Source: UBA961 sp049426725
GTDB taxonomy: Bacteria > Bacteroidota > Ignavibacteria > Kapaibacteriales > UBA961
Assembly: GCA_049426725.1 (NCBI GenBank)
Contig: JBMSYN010000007.1
Coordinates: 54,989-118,988 of the forward strand
DNA length: 64,000 bases
Reading direction: 5' to 3'
Each line of letters begins with the position of its first letter. Within the stretch, counting starts at the first letter, position 1. This document shows positions 63,139 through 64,000 of the stretch, one piece after another. The translations under genes were made by a program, and so were the position numbers. Below the pieces are notes generated by a model. That model saw only the letters and a list, made by a program, of their open reading frames with translations, was not told the DNA's origin and ran no database searches.

Positions 63139-64000
63139 TTAATCTTCATATTCAAACGCATTGACTTCGGGTTGTTCTTGCTTATTCCATGTTATTTTGT
63201 TTGAAAAATACATGACGATAGCAAGAATTATGAAGAGACCTATACTTCCCATGATGAGCGCAAACTCTTGAACTTGAATCATTGTAAAGATCAATGCATA
63301 CATCACAATGAGCAGCATGCTAATCAATAATGCATATCTATTTGACTTAAGCAATGTTCGTAAATACCCACCTATAAGTGATATAGTCAATAAACTTGAA
63401 AGTGCGAATGCGAAATTGAAACTGATATATTCCGAGATTGACAGTAGGAGCGTATAAAAGATGACCAATGCAGCACCGACAAGTATATAATGAACAGGAT
63501 GAATATTCATCTTGTATAACATCTCTATGATGAACAATACCAGAAATGTAAAACCAATGAATAAAATCGAATATCTAATAGATCGATGTGTCTTCAAATA
63601 ATTGTCTATTGGAATAAGGAGATCGATCCCAAAATCCGTTTCATTCATGCTATAATCATTGTTTAACCATACTTGAGGAAATGATCTGTTCAATTGGAGA
63701 ATATTCCAGTTGGCTGTAAATCCGTTCGAACTAATTTCTCTTTTGTCCGGCAAGAACGTACCATTGAAACTTGGATTATTCCATGTTGAGGTAATATTGA
63801 CATCCGTCTTGCTTCCAACAGGTGTGAAATACAGGTATTTACTGCCTTTTAGCACTACATTCGTATTGAATGATATCGATCCGATTGTGGGATCGAATTT
63901 GGCATAAGCAATCACACCACTGTTGCCGGACCCTTCATATCCTTTTCCGGATTTAAATGCTAATTTCTGACCATTCCAATCAAGATCATTCAGTTTTTCA
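63139..64000 (-). CDS. creD: CreD-family inner-membrane protein, C-terminal part, cut by window edge
   Basis: 287 codons open to the right edge; the start is outside the window. After a periplasmic region (LYFTPVGSKTDVNITSTWNN, NPSFNGTFLPDKREI) there are about six membrane helices, starting with YSILFIGFTFLVLFIIEMLY and ending before a short charged tail. These blocks are the hallmark of CreD (cell envelope integrity, about 450 residues). In enterobacteria it belongs to the CreBC regulon; no creBC is in view here. Confidence 0.9.
   Translation of the reverse strand, partial: EKLNDLDWNGQKLAFKSGKGYEGSGNSGVIAYAKFDPTIGSISFNTNVVLKGSKYLYFTPVGSKTDVNITSTWNNPSFNGTFLPDKREISSNGFTANWNILQLNRSFPQVWLNNDYSMNETDFGIDLLIPIDNYLKTHRSIRYSILFIGFTFLVLFIIEMLYKMNIHPVHYILVGAALVIFYTLLLSISEYISFNFAFALSSLLTISLIGGYLRTLLKSNRYALLISMLLIVMYALIFTMIQVQEFALIMGSIGLFIILAIVMYFSNKITWNKQEQPEVNAFEYED

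Noticed and set aside
1..64000. CRISPR arrays, insertion sequences, prophage or integrase genes
   Set aside because: No regularly spaced direct repeats, transposase motifs or integrase genes were seen in reading the window.

Overview
The window is a low-GC, gene-dense bacterial chromosome segment with no plasmid, phage or transposon signature. Several secreted proteins end in type IX secretion (T9SS) type A-like sorting domains. The window also holds a PorE-like propeller/OmpA protein, a tricorn-type protease, a fused E1 alpha/beta 2-oxo acid dehydrogenase, a DUF2795-like protein, and an EF-G whose N-terminus resembles mitochondrial EF-G1. Together these suggest the FCB group (Bacteroidota/Chlorobi side), possibly a Kapabacteria- or Ignavibacteria-like lineage. 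That placement is inference from gene content, not a computed phylogeny.

Layout. 1-478: 5' part of fusA (minus). 731-4214: a secreted T9SS-type metalloprotease with a small FN3-like partner, an acyltransferase and a lipoprotein. 4208-14598: a tightly packed minus-strand surface-polysaccharide operon in the transcriptional order rmlB, UDP-HexNAc dehydrogenase, wecB-type epimerase, Wza-like exporter, Wzi-like barrel, GT2, polyprenyl-phosphate sugar transferase, DPM1-like GT2. 14772-16235: phytoene desaturase. 16244-19527: scpB, dnaK and hsp20 (minus). 19808-22134: ispF, a Gfo/Idh/MocA dehydrogenase and a nitrilase-family amidase (plus). 22299-24806: PorE-like OmpA protein. 25123-31518: an operon of class V aminotransferase, tricorn protease and two glycosyltransferases. 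31635-33180: enoyl-CoA hydratase-like protein and a CRD/OmpA-like exported protein (plus).

33177-52815 is a long minus-strand array. It starts with a ~2375-residue beta-helix T9SS protein. A protein with duplicated NIDO-like domains plus dockerin-like and cohesin-like segments follows, then a small cohesin-like exported protein, a ~1030-residue T9SS protein and a 241-residue T9SS protein. The array then runs with minimal spacing into a two-cluster Fe-S flavoprotein, lipA, a PhnP-like metallo-hydrolase, yjbQ and a stand-alone AtuA C-terminal-like domain. Long hairpins sit directly upstream of ribosome binding sites inside the array.

52915-58642: a membrane-anchored TPR-like protein, tRNA-Arg(CCG), and the operon gatB-ilvE-E1. 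The E1 protein carries a histone-H1-like lysine-rich N-terminal tail. 58797-64000: DUF2795-like protein, BamA/TamA-like outer-membrane protein and mnmE (plus), then a small exported protein and the C-terminal part of CreD (minus).

Functionally the region is dominated by cell-envelope biology: polysaccharide synthesis and export, outer-membrane assembly, T9SS cargo and surface display. Housekeeping genes for translation, tRNA modification, chaperones, lipoate, isoprenoids and chromosome segregation are interspersed. The best candidate for something undescribed is the 37859-52815 surface-protein array with its cohesin/dockerin-like modules and intergenic hairpins. Two other features worth attention are the lysine-rich tail on E1 and the two-cluster Fe-S flavoprotein cotranscribed with surface proteins and lipA.
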